From contig JAEKLU010000110.1 of NCBI GenBank assembly GCA_019509685.1, positions 1 through 7,198 of the forward strand: a stretch of 7,198 nt of DNA, read 5' to 3'. Below, one piece after another: positions 1 through 6,225 of the stretch. This stretch comes from Mesorhizobium sp. (GTDB lineage: Bacteria > Pseudomonadota > Alphaproteobacteria > Rhizobiales > Rhizobiaceae). The position numbers were made by a program, and so were the translations under genes. The notes beneath the pieces are model-generated. The model ran no database searches. It worked only from the letters and a program-made list of their open reading frames with translations, and had not been told where the DNA came from. Every line of letters begins with the position of its first letter. The first letter of the stretch is position 1.

Positions 1-135
1 GCCGACCGGTTCATTACCCGGCATAAGGGCGACGCGGTCAAGGCGCTGAAGGAGATGATCGTGCTCAATGGACATCTCCAGGAGCAGTTGGATAAGTTTG
101 CCACACCCAGGCTTGATGGGCGGCAAGGTGGCTAA
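1..135 (+). CDS. C-terminal end of an unrecognised protein (partial)
   Basis: An open frame runs in from the left edge and ends at a TAA (133-135), giving 44 residues. The visible part reads ADRFITRHKGDAVKALKEMI, followed by VLNGHLQEQLDKF and a polar tail ending in GRQGG. The middle looks like an amphipathic helix (lysine and glutamate alternating with leucine, isoleucine and valine), so it is probably the end of a small soluble helical protein. I do not recognise the family, and its start lies outside the window. It converges on the hydrolase operon that ends at 238, so it is not part of that operon. Codon use looks ordinary for the region, although the last codons (aca, agg, gga, ttg) are a little less GC-biased than in the genes further right. 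Confidence 0.55.
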   Translation, partial: ADRFITRHKGDAVKALKEMIVLNGHLQEQLDKFATPRLDGRQGG

Positions 136-157
136 CGCAGGATAAGGCTGACGCTCT

Positions 158-205
158 GCGGCGCCCCCTCTGTCCTACCGGACATCTCCCCCACGAGATT
201 GGCAG
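158..205. repeat. Probable dispersed intergenic repeat fragment with two small hairpins
   Basis: This stretch lies in the 102-base gap between two converging genes. It contains GTCC-TACC-GGAC (172-183), a perfect 4-base stem, followed directly by ATCTC-CCCCAC-GAGAT (184-199 region), a 5-base stem. The wording GGCGCCCCCTCTGTCCT, then CCGGACATCTCCCCCAC, then GAGATTGGCAG matches my recollection of a short palindromic repeat found many times in Mesorhizobium intergenic regions. There the second hairpin is usually longer, with a G-run pairing with the C-run. This copy would then have lost the G-run. It sits where a bidirectional terminator or mRNA-end stabiliser would be expected, but no U-tract follows. 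Identity as a repeat rests on memory, since only one copy is in the window. Confidence 0.4.
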
Positions 206-237
206 CCTCAGCGCCTCGCGCGTTCGCCTCGTCCTGT

Positions 238-1170
238 CTATGCCGGCACGCGCTTCAGCGCCTGCGCCATGCAGTGGATACCGCCGCCGGTTTTCGAGAT
301 CTCGCTCATATCGACGGCCGCGACCTCGAAGCCGCGCGCCTTCAACTGGCCGATGAGGCTTTTGCTCGATGTCGGCGCGATGACCCTGTCCTTGCCGAGC
401 GACATGAAGTTGCAGCCGAGCGCCATCGTGTCCTGGAAAGGCACGTCGATGATTTCGTGGCCCTTGCCCTTCAGCCAGTCGACGATGCCGGGCTCGGTGC
501 AGGCGAGACAGACGGCAGTGAGCTTTTCGGCGATCGGCACCACCATCAGGTCGATGTGGACATAATACTCGTCGATGAAGGCGAGCCGCGTTTCCCAGCC
601 TTCCTTCTCGAACCAGTCCTGCACCTGGCGGCCGCCCTCTTCCTGGGTGCGGGCGCCGCCGCAGCCGATTAGCACCACGCCGTCCTCGATGACGTTGAAG
701 TCGCCGCCCTCGAAGGTGCCGGCCGTCACCATGTCGTAGATCGGGATGCCGAGCTTTTCATAGGTGCGGATGGCGGCGTAGTTCTCGCCGCGCCGCCACC
801 AGTTGGCCATGGCGGTGATGAAAGCGCCGTAAGGCGTCATGACGCTGGAATCGCGCGAATAGACCTGCATCGGCAGTTCCGGCGTCGGCTCGTGCCAGTG
901 GATGTTGACGCCGAAATGCTCATAGGCCGCGACCAGGTCCTTGTGCTGCGCCTGCGCGATCTGGACGTTGCAGGGCGCCTCGCGCAGATGTTTTCGCGAC
1001 AGCGAGCTGGTCGACAGATGGCGCAGGAAATTGGGCGAGCCGAGCAGCACGTCGGTCAGGACGTCGGTCTCATTGGCAAACCCCCAGACCGTCAGCGGCT
1101 TGGTGCCGCCATTAGGGTTGCGGCGCTGCAGCGAGAACGGTTCGGCGACGATGCGGTCATGGACGGTCAT
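238..1170 (-). CDS. Guanidino-group-modifying hydrolase (DDAH / amidinotransferase family)
   Basis: This encodes a 310-residue cytosolic protein of the guanidino-modifying enzyme (GME, pentein fold) superfamily. The family includes dimethylarginine dimethylaminohydrolase, arginine deiminase and glycine amidinotransferase, which attack the guanidinium carbon with a catalytic cysteine. Superfamily motifs are present in order: SRDSS with Asp107 (105-109), TFEGGDFN with Glu154 and Asp157 (152-159), His205 in YYVHIDLM, and GGGIHCM with the presumed nucleophile Cys300, ten residues from the end. The Cys-His-Glu/Asp catalytic set therefore looks complete, and the length suits the family. The ATG at 1170 is chosen because GAGGAG lies 6 bases upstream and the family N-terminus starts here. 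An open frame continues to 1482 but only overlaps the upstream gene. It is the second gene of a minus-strand operon, 20 bases after the M20 hydrolase. The exact reaction (deimination, dimethylamine release or amidino transfer) cannot be told from sequence; hydrolysis of an arginine-like substrate is the likeliest. Confidence 0.88.
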   Translation of the reverse strand: MTVHDRIVAEPFSLQRRNPNGGTKPLTVWGFANETDVLTDVLLGSPNFLRHLSTSSLSRKHLREAPCNVQIAQAQHKDLVAAYEHFGVNIHWHEPTPELPMQVYSRDSSVMTPYGAFITAMANWWRRGENYAAIRTYEKLGIPIYDMVTAGTFEGGDFNVIEDGVVLIGCGGARTQEEGGRQVQDWFEKEGWETRLAFIDEYYVHIDLMVVPIAEKLTAVCLACTEPGIVDWLKGKGHEIIDVPFQDTMALGCNFMSLGKDRVIAPTSSKSLIGQLKARGFEVAAVDMSEISKTGGGIHCMAQALKRVPA

Positions 1171-1176
1171 GGGGTT

Positions 1177-1182
1177 CTCCTC
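1177..1182 (-). promoter_or_regulatory. Shine-Dalgarno site of the GME-family hydrolase
   Basis: GAGGAG on the minus strand lies 6 bases before the ATG at 1170, inside the 20-base gap after the M20 stop codon (1191-1193). It decides the start: the long in-frame extension upstream to 1482 has no comparable site. Its strength means the second gene can be translated independently of the first. Confidence 0.75.
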
Positions 1183-1190
1183 GATTGGGA

Positions 1191-2792
1191 CTATGCGGCA
1201 TGATTGGGTTGGCTGCTCGGTATCCACCAGTCGCGGCCGCGCGGCGTGGTGACATATTCGGGCCAACGGAAGTTGATCGGCGCCTCGTAATCGCAAAGCG
1301 GCGCGATCCAGTTCGAGCCGCCGACGCCGCCGCCGGTGCGGGCGACGAATTCGTCCATGGCGGCATCGCGCGCGGCCTTGTCTTCCAGCAAGCGCAGCGC
1401 GGTCAGCGCCACGGTTTTCGAAGCGCAGGTGACCATCGGATCGATGGTGGCGGAAATGCCGCCCAGCGCGTTCATCGCCCACGAGGGATAGGCATGGCCG
1501 TTGACCGAGCGCAGCGCCGGGCGGGCGACATAGAAGCGCGAGGTCGGCGCGTGCCAGCTCATGTCGGTGTAGTCGTCGGAGGTGGAATTGACCTGCGAAG
1601 GCGGCAGGTCACGGCGCAGGATCGCTTCGGCTTGCCTCGGGTCGATCAGCCGCTCCAGTTCGTCGATGAAGGGGTTTTCGGTCGCCTCGCCGCCGGCATT
1701 GACCTGGACCTCGCGGGCGATCGCCTTCGCCTCGTCGCTCCAGCGCGGCGCGCCGACGGTGGAGAGCGCCTGATAAGTGATCTCGGCCATGGCATGGTTT
1801 GCCAGCCCCGGGCGCGACTTCGACACCCAGTGCCGCTCGTAGCGGCAGCCGCTCATCCTGGCCGCCGCTTCCGCGTTGCGGTCGAGCACGGCGGTGACCT
1901 GCTCGGCCATGGCAATGGTCGGCACGCGGATCATGTACTGGATCTCGGCCAGGCCGGCCGGCAGATTGTCGGCGGTCGCCTGGCCGGCGGTCAGGATCGC
2001 CTCGCTGATCGACCAGCCGCCTTGATGCGTCAGCATGGAATCGCGCAACGCCTTGGAGGCCATGTACATCATCATCAGCGCGTCGTTGGCGCCCGGCGCC
2101 CGCACCGCCGAATGCGCCTGTGGGATCGGCGCGCCGTCGCTGGCGCGAACCCAATTCTCCGGTTCGTCGCAAACGAAGCGATAGATCATCGCGTAGGCGG
2201 CGCCGCAATGCGTGTCCCAGCGCGCCGTGTTGCAGAGCGGCAGCATGTAGAAGGGATGGAAAGAGATCATGCCGGCAAGGCCGTCATAGTAACCCTTGGC
2301 CGCATGGATCGGCTTGGAGCCCCTCACCTTCTCGGCCGGCTCGCCCGTGAAGCGCAGCGTGCCCTTGATGCCGTGCTCCAGCATCGCCGCCTTGGTCGCG
2401 AGCAACCCGCCGAGGCTGCCGATGCCGAGGCCCGAATGCGGGTCGGTGTGGCCGCCGGCCTCGATGCCGAGACCCAGCCTCGCGCGCTTCACGGTCGCCG
2501 CGTCCTGACAGTTGCCGGGCACGGCGTCATATTCGCCATACATGCCGATCACCGGGCCATCGCCATTCGTCCAATGCGCGCAGAAGGCGGTCGGCATGCC
2601 GCCGGAGCCTTCCTCGACCGAAAAGCCCTCGCGCTTCAGCCGGTCGACATACCAGGCGGCCGACTGGTATTCGCGCCAGGCGGTTTCGCCGAAATCGAAG
2701 ATGGTGCGCGTCCAGGCCGACAGCAGCGGCTGGATGCTGTCGATGCAGGCAAGCGCGGTTTGCCCTGCCGAGGTCGTCAGCGGTTTCTCCAT
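1191..2792 (-). CDS. M20-family amidohydrolase, AbgB-like (p-aminobenzoyl-glutamate hydrolase subunit B type)
   Basis: This is a 533-residue cytosolic protein of the M20 metallopeptidase/amidohydrolase family, closest by eye to AbgB, which cleaves the amide bond of p-aminobenzoyl-glutamate. Landmarks are GETAWREYQSA (35-45), GEYDAVPG (86-93), GGHTDPHSGLG (113-123), GTLRFTGEPAEK (144-155), SFHP (177-180), DMSWHAPT (410-417) and NGHAYPSW (431-438). A gap-free alignment to recalled E. coli AbgB keeps the ligand histidines (His119, His179, His433) and the general base (Glu154). The cysteine of the CGH motif is Asp117 here, and the second glutamate of the EE pair is Lys155. The central dimerisation domain lies at roughly 195-340. 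The ATG at 2790-2792 gives the family N-terminus, but its Shine-Dalgarno sequence is weak. The gene heads the operon with the GME hydrolase and is divergent from lysR. The substrate is unknown; an N-acyl or amide conjugate related to the guanidino compound handled by the next enzyme is an inference. Confidence 0.85.
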   Translation of the reverse strand: MEKPLTTSAGQTALACIDSIQPLLSAWTRTIFDFGETAWREYQSAAWYVDRLKREGFSVEEGSGGMPTAFCAHWTNGDGPVIGMYGEYDAVPGNCQDAATVKRARLGLGIEAGGHTDPHSGLGIGSLGGLLATKAAMLEHGIKGTLRFTGEPAEKVRGSKPIHAAKGYYDGLAGMISFHPFYMLPLCNTARWDTHCGAAYAMIYRFVCDEPENWVRASDGAPIPQAHSAVRAPGANDALMMMYMASKALRDSMLTHQGGWSISEAILTAGQATADNLPAGLAEIQYMIRVPTIAMAEQVTAVLDRNAEAAARMSGCRYERHWVSKSRPGLANHAMAEITYQALSTVGAPRWSDEAKAIAREVQVNAGGEATENPFIDELERLIDPRQAEAILRRDLPPSQVNSTSDDYTDMSWHAPTSRFYVARPALRSVNGHAYPSWAMNALGGISATIDPMVTCASKTVALTALRLLEDKAARDAAMDEFVARTGGGVGGSNWIAPLCDYEAPINFRWPEYVTTPRGRDWWIPSSQPNHAA

Positions 2793-2834
2793 GAGCCCAA
2801 GAAAGCAGTGAAGCGGCTCGTCAAAAAGTGATAT

Positions 2835-2864
2835 GTTTTCCCGGCTCGTGCAAATTCGGTTCAC
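2835..2864 (-). promoter_or_regulatory. Copy A of shared bipartite operator, upstream of the hydrolase operon and lysR
   Basis: On the minus strand this reads GTGAACCG-AATTTGC-N10-AAAAC. It shares GTGAA, a further C, AATTTGC and AAAAC, at identical spacing, with copy B at 3833-3862: 20 of 30 positions, with nearly all mismatches in the 10-base spacer. A weaker match (TC-N2-TT) continues 3 bases beyond AAAAC in both copies. It ends 42 bases before the M20 start codon and lies 10 bases before the lysR start, so a bound protein could both activate the hydrolase operon and repress lysR. TTGACG (2819-2824, minus strand) just downstream is a possible -35 box, but I see no convincing -10. The likely ligand is the adjacent LysR-type regulator. 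The spacing fits a LysR site, but the canonical T-N11-A core is not exact (it is TTT-N12-AAA). Confidence 0.65.
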
Positions 2865-2874
2865 CTGAGGTTCC

Positions 2875-3762
2875 TTGCGAATACCGTCCACCCAGGCGCT
2901 GCGCGCCCTCGACAGCTTTGCCCGTCACGGCAGCGTATGGCGCGCCGCCGACGAGTTGCATCTCACGCGAAGCGCTGTGTCGCATCAGCTCAGGCTGCTC
3001 GAACGCGACCTCGGCTTCGATCTCTTGCAGCGCATCGGCAAGGGCGTGGCGCTGACGCCGCGCGGCCAGCGCTATGCGGCGGACGTCAGGAAGGCGCTGA
3101 CCGTGCTTGGCGATGCGGGAACGCAAAACAATGGCGCCGGCGTCGGCGGCTCGTTCGCCGTGTCCTGCCCGCCGGGCTTCGCCTCGATGTTCCTGTGCAC
3201 CCATATCGGCGAATTCCAGCAAATGTATCCGGATGTGGCGCTGTCCGTGCTGACGCCACGCCGGCTCGACGACGTCTCCAATCCGGACGCCGACGCCTTC
3301 ATCGCCTTCGGCGTCGGCAACTGGCCGAACCGGGCGGTGGAGCTATTGTGCGAAGTCTCCTTCACGCCGCTCTGCAGCCCGACGCTGCTCAACAAGGTAG
3401 GCGGCTTTTCCAAACCCGCGGACGTGCTGCGCGCCAACCTCTTGCATCTCGGCGATACCGAGGACTGGGCGCGCTGGCTGGCGCTGGCCAAGGTGGAAAA
3501 TCCCGACACCGAAGGCGGCATCTTCTTCTCCGACATGAACCTCGTCTTTTCGGCGGCGGTCGCCGGACAAGGCATTGCCATGGGCGACGAGCTGACCGGC
3601 CGCCGGGCGCTGAACGAGGGCCGCCTGGTCAAGCCGTTCGAGGCATCGGTGCCCTCGCCACGCTCGTATTACCTGGTGTTCGAGCATGCAAAGGCCGGGC
3701 ACCCGGTGCTGAGTGCATTCGGCGGATGGCTGCGGGCGAAGCTGTCGGAGAATAGGCTGTAG
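2875..3762 (+). CDS. LysR-type transcriptional regulator (GcvA-like subgroup)
   Basis: This encodes a 295-residue DNA-binding regulator of ordinary LysR length. The N-terminal winged helix-turn-helix is clear: STQALRALDSFARHGS (5-20), then WRAADELHLTRSAVSHQLRL (22-41), then LLERDLGFDLLQR. The linker helix follows to about residue 85, and the LysR substrate-binding domain spans about 92-290 (FAVSCPPGFAS, FGVGNWP, GQGIAMGDEL). The opening STQALRALDSFARHGS, with SAVSHQ in the recognition helix, resembles the GcvA/AmpR subgroup. The start is TTG at 2875: TGAGG lies 4 bases upstream, and an in-frame TGA (2866-2868) excludes any earlier start. It is divergent from the M20/GME operon across 82 bases and lies 163 bases before the importer operon. 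Both flanking operons carry the same upstream element, so it probably controls both, with an effector that is the imported compound or a breakdown product. The effector is not identifiable. Confidence 0.92.
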   Translation: MRIPSTQALRALDSFARHGSVWRAADELHLTRSAVSHQLRLLERDLGFDLLQRIGKGVALTPRGQRYAADVRKALTVLGDAGTQNNGAGVGGSFAVSCPPGFASMFLCTHIGEFQQMYPDVALSVLTPRRLDDVSNPDADAFIAFGVGNWPNRAVELLCEVSFTPLCSPTLLNKVGGFSKPADVLRANLLHLGDTEDWARWLALAKVENPDTEGGIFFSDMNLVFSAAVAGQGIAMGDELTGRRALNEGRLVKPFEASVPSPRSYYLVFEHAKAGHPVLSAFGGWLRAKLSENRL

Positions 3763-3832
3763 GGGTAATGAGATTAGCCGATCTCCGCGACGGGGCATTG
3801 GCGCTCCCGCGTATTCGCTGCGATACCCACCC

Positions 3833-3862
3833 GTGAATCAAATTTGCCGATCAGGCGAAAAC
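3833..3862 (+). promoter_or_regulatory. Copy B of shared bipartite operator, upstream of the ABC importer operon
   Basis: This reads GTGAATCA-AATTTGC-N10-AAAAC and is the partner of copy A at 2835-2864. It contains the 8-base palindrome CAAATTTG (3839-3846). A second, inverted arm ATTCGGTT follows at 3864-3871; the same 8-mer occurs in copy A (2854-2861), so the pair AATCAAAT (3836-3843) and ATTCGGTT may form a loose dyad. The element ends 63 bases before the ATPase start codon and points toward it, the same relative orientation as copy A to its operon. If the tentative promoter at 3870-3899 is right, the element centres near -59, where LysR-type activators normally bind. Confidence 0.65.
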
Positions 3863-3869
3863 TATTCGG

Positions 3870-3899
3870 TTGCGGTGAGCCGCTTGCCTGCCCTACGCT
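3870..3899 (+). promoter_or_regulatory. Tentative promoter of the ABC importer operon
   Basis: TTGCGG (3870-3875) and TACGCT (3894-3899) are separated by 18 bases and could be weak -35 and -10 boxes of a housekeeping-sigma promoter. Transcription would start near 3906, giving a leader of about 20 bases with the Shine-Dalgarno site at 3911-3921. Both boxes are poor matches, as expected for a promoter that needs an activator, and copy B of the shared element lies immediately upstream. This is a pattern guess in GC-rich DNA. Confidence 0.28.
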
Positions 3900-3910
3900 T
3901 AGCCAGGCGT

Positions 3911-3921
3911 GAGGAAAGAGG
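3911..3921 (+). promoter_or_regulatory. Shine-Dalgarno region of the ABC ATPase gene
   Basis: The purine run GAGGAAAGAGG ends 4 bases before the ATG at 3926. It fixes that start: the open frame extends back to 3713, but that would overlap the end of lysR and run through the shared operator. Confidence 0.7.
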
Positions 3922-3925
3922 CAGG

Positions 3926-5020
3926 ATGCAGCAACCCGGCCGGGCCGCAGAAATCAGAGCGAACGGGATCGGCAAGAGCTTCGGCTCGTTCCGGGCGCTG
4001 GACAACCTCACGCTCGACATCGGCCGTGGCGAATTCCTGACGCTGCTTGGGCCTTCGGGCTCCGGCAAGACCACCTTCCTGATGATCCTGGCAGGCTTTG
4101 TGCAGCCGAGCGAAGGCAGACTGTTCAGTGATGGTGTCGACATCACCGAACGCCCGGCCGAGCAGCGGGCCGCCGGCATGGTGTTCCAGGGCTATGCGCT
4201 GTTCCCGCATATGAGCGTGGAAGCCAACATCGCCTTCCCGCTCAAGGTGCGCAAGAGATCGGCCTCCGAAATCAAGAAGCGCGTCGGCGAGATGGTCGAG
4301 CGCGTCGGGCTGAAGGGCCATGAGAAGAAGCTGCCTTCACAGCTTTCCGGCGGCCAGCAACAGCGCGTGGCGCTGGCCCGCGCGCTGGTGTTCGAGCCGG
4401 GCGTGCTGTTGCTCGACGAACCGTTCTCGGCGCTGGACAAGAGCCTGCGCGGCCAGATGCAGGCCGAGATGAAGCGGCTGCACCAGGAAACCGGCACCAC
4501 CTTCGTCTTCGTCACCCATGACCAGAGCGAGGCGCTGGCGCTGTCGTCGCGCGTCGCCATCTTCAACCACGGCAAATTGCTGCAGGTCGGCGCGCCGGAC
4601 GAAGTCTACGACCGCCCGGCCAACCGTTTCGTCGCCGAGTTCCTGGGCGAGATCAACATGCTGCCGCTGAAGGGCGTGAAGCCGGCCGACAACGGCGCCA
4701 CGGGCCTGTGCGAAGACCGCGCGGTCAACATGCGCTGCAAGGCCGAAGCGATAAAGGGCGACGCTCTGCTGGCCATCCGGCCCGAGCACATGTCGATCGC
4801 GCGCGAAGCCGCCGCCGGCGAGAACGGCATCGCCGCGACCGCGATCGGCTCGACCTATATGGGCGCTGCGACCAAGCTCGACCTCACCACGCGCCAGGGC
4901 GCCAAGGTCACCGTCTCGGTGCCGAACGAGGTTGCGGCGGCGGCACTCAGCAAGGGCAATTCGGTCTGGCTGACCTGGCCGGCCGAAAGAGGTTTCCTCC
5001 TTCCGCACGGAGGACAATAA
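3926..5020 (+). CDS. ABC importer ATP-binding protein (PotA-like, polyamine/opine/ferric family)
   Basis: This 364-residue cytoplasmic ATPase energises the importer encoded downstream. All nucleotide-binding motifs are intact: Walker A GPSGSGKTT (42-50), Q-loop Gln88 in VFQGYALFPHMSV, signature LSGGQQQR (140-147), Walker B LLLDEP (161-166), D-loop SALD (168-171) and H-loop His198 in VTHDQSEAL. The C-terminal third (about 240-360) is the TOBE regulatory domain of PotA/CysA/UgpC-type ATPases, with IRPEHM at 284-289. The length is typical of this class. The ATG at 3926 follows a strong purine-rich Shine-Dalgarno site. The gene is the first of the importer operon, 163 bases after lysR and 67 bases before the binding-protein gene. 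PotA similarity is to the transporter class only and does not establish polyamines as substrate. Confidence 0.95.
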   Translation: MQQPGRAAEIRANGIGKSFGSFRALDNLTLDIGRGEFLTLLGPSGSGKTTFLMILAGFVQPSEGRLFSDGVDITERPAEQRAAGMVFQGYALFPHMSVEANIAFPLKVRKRSASEIKKRVGEMVERVGLKGHEKKLPSQLSGGQQQRVALARALVFEPGVLLLDEPFSALDKSLRGQMQAEMKRLHQETGTTFVFVTHDQSEALALSSRVAIFNHGKLLQVGAPDEVYDRPANRFVAEFLGEINMLPLKGVKPADNGATGLCEDRAVNMRCKAEAIKGDALLAIRPEHMSIAREAAAGENGIAATAIGSTYMGAATKLDLTTRQGAKVTVSVPNEVAAAALSKGNSVWLTWPAERGFLLPHGGQ

Positions 5021-5074
5021 ACATCGTCGCGGCGGCTTGAAGATCGCCGGACGGGCTCGCGGATCAATCAAAAC

Positions 5075-5080
5075 AAGGGG
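5075..5080 (+). promoter_or_regulatory. Shine-Dalgarno site of the binding-protein gene
   Basis: AAGGGG lies 7 bases before the ATG at 5088, optimal spacing for a highly translated periplasmic binding protein. It selects this ATG over the in-frame TTG at 5037, which would add 17 residues in front of the Tat signal. Confidence 0.75.
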
Positions 5081-5087
5081 AACTGAT

Positions 5088-6203
5088 ATGACAAACGAAA
5101 CCAAAAAGCAGTCTATCCAATCTCTCTCCGAGCGGGCAAAGCGCGGCGAGATCTCGCGCCGCCAGTTCGCGCAGCTAGCGGGCCTCGTGCTTGCCGGCAC
5201 GACAATGCTTTTGCGCTCGACCGGCGCTTTCGCCGAGACCAAAGGGCTGGTGCTGGTCAATTGGGGCGGCGACGCCATCACGGCTTACGACGCCGCCTAC
5301 GGCCAGGCCTTCACCAAGGACACCGGCATCCCGGTCAAGATGGACGGCTCGGGTCCGACCGAAGGCGCCATCGCCGCGCAGTTCAAGAGCGGCGCGCCGA
5401 CCTGGGACCTGGTCGACGTCGACCCGTTCTCGGCCATCACCCTTGGCGGCCAGGGCATGCTCGAGCCGATCGACTACAAGGTCGTCGACAAGACCAAGAT
5501 GCGGCCGGGCTTCGGCTGGGAGTTCGCGGCGTCGACCTATTTCTTCTCCTATGTGATCGCCTACGACTCGCAGAAGTTCGGCTCCAACGCGCCGACCGGC
5601 ATGGCCGACTTCTTCGACGTCAAGAAATTCCCCGGCAAGCGCTCGCTCTACAAATGGGGCGTGTCGAGCTGGGAGGCAGCACTTCTCGCCGACGGCGTCG
5701 CGCCGGCCTCGCTCTATCCGCTCGACCTCAAGCGCGCCCATGACAAGATCGCCGCCTTCAAGGAAAACGTCGTCTCCTACTGGGGCGGCGGCGCCGAGAG
5801 CCAGAGCGTGCTGCTCAACGGCGAGGCCTCGATGGCGATCGTCTGGTCGACCCGCGCCTCGCTGATCGAGCAGGATTCCGGCGGCCAGATCAAGTTCATC
5901 TGGGACCAGGGCCTGATCTCGCCCGGCGCGCTGGCCGTGCTGAAGAACAACCCCGGCGGCAAGGATGCGGCGATGAAGTTCATCGCCAGCGCGCAGGACC
6001 CGCAAAAGCAGCTGATCATGTTCGACAAGCTCGGCCAGGGCCCGGCCAACCCGGCCACCGACGCGCTGATCCCTGCCGACAAGAAGCGCATCAACCCTGT
6101 CGACCCCGCCAACATGACGAAGCAGATCCCGCTCGACATGGACTGGTACGCCAAGAACTACGGCGCGGCGCTGGACGAATACACCAAGATCATCTCCGCC
6201 TGA
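5088..6203 (+). CDS. Periplasmic solute-binding protein with Tat-type signal (PotD/PotF-like fold class)
   Basis: This 371-residue extracellular solute-binding protein delivers substrate to the permease pair downstream. The N-terminus is a twin-arginine signal: SRRQF (23-27), a hydrophobic stretch to about residue 42, and a likely cleavage AFA|E after residue 49. The mature part begins with GLVLVNWGGDAITAYDAAYG, the usual first strand and helix of PotD-like and Fe3+-type binding proteins. It continues through TWDLVDVDPFSA (105-116), an FFDVKKFPGKRSLY motif (175-188), GEASMAIVW (245-253) and GALAVLKN (280-287). Compared with recalled E. coli PotD, the tryptophan at 253 (PotD Trp229) is kept. 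The acidic ligands Asp168 and Asp257 correspond to Val192 and Gly280, and Trp255 corresponds to Ser278. Polyamine binding is therefore doubtful. Arg256 could contact a carboxylate, which is speculation. The gene lies between the ATPase and first permease genes, 22 bases before the latter. Confidence 0.93.
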   Translation: MTNETKKQSIQSLSERAKRGEISRRQFAQLAGLVLAGTTMLLRSTGAFAETKGLVLVNWGGDAITAYDAAYGQAFTKDTGIPVKMDGSGPTEGAIAAQFKSGAPTWDLVDVDPFSAITLGGQGMLEPIDYKVVDKTKMRPGFGWEFAASTYFFSYVIAYDSQKFGSNAPTGMADFFDVKKFPGKRSLYKWGVSSWEAALLADGVAPASLYPLDLKRAHDKIAAFKENVVSYWGGGAESQSVLLNGEASMAIVWSTRASLIEQDSGGQIKFIWDQGLISPGALAVLKNNPGGKDAAMKFIASAQDPQKQLIMFDKLGQGPANPATDALIPADKKRINPVDPANMTKQIPLDMDWYAKNYGAALDEYTKIISA

Positions 6204-6225
6204 GCCGGCGGAGACTTTCCGACCG

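Noticed and set aside
1171..1482. N-terminal extension of the GME hydrolase up to 1482
   Set aside because: It overlaps the end of the M20 gene, its residues are arginine-rich and unlike the family, and the ATG at 1170 has a strong GAGGAG site.
1185..2831. Plus-strand open frame of 548 codons antisense to the M20 gene
   Set aside because: Its translation is arginine-, alanine- and histidine-rich with no recognisable domain. It is the mirror frame of a GC-rich gene whose minus-strand product has clear M20 motifs.
2829..2837. TGATAT/TATGTT as the -10 box of lysR
   Set aside because: No acceptable -35 lies 16-18 bases upstream, and such AT-rich words occur by chance in this AT-richer gap.
2793..2891. 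N-terminal extension of the M20 protein to the ATG ending at 2891
   Set aside because: It would overlap the lysR start and run through the shared operator. The extra 33 residues do not resemble the family N-terminus.
3770..3785. GAGAT-TAGCCG-ATCTC hairpin after lysR as a terminator
   Set aside because: It has only five base pairs with low GC content and no T-run after it, so there is no basis for calling an intrinsic terminator.
3713..3925. Longer start for the ATPase at 3713
   Set aside because: It overlaps lysR and covers the operator, and the residues before MQQPG are not ATPase-like. ATG 3926 has a strong Shine-Dalgarno site.
5066..5072. AATCAAA before the binding-protein gene as a third operator copy
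   Set aside because: It matches only 7 bases of one arm and lacks the TTTGC block and the spaced AAAAC. It lies inside the operon next to the Shine-Dalgarno site.
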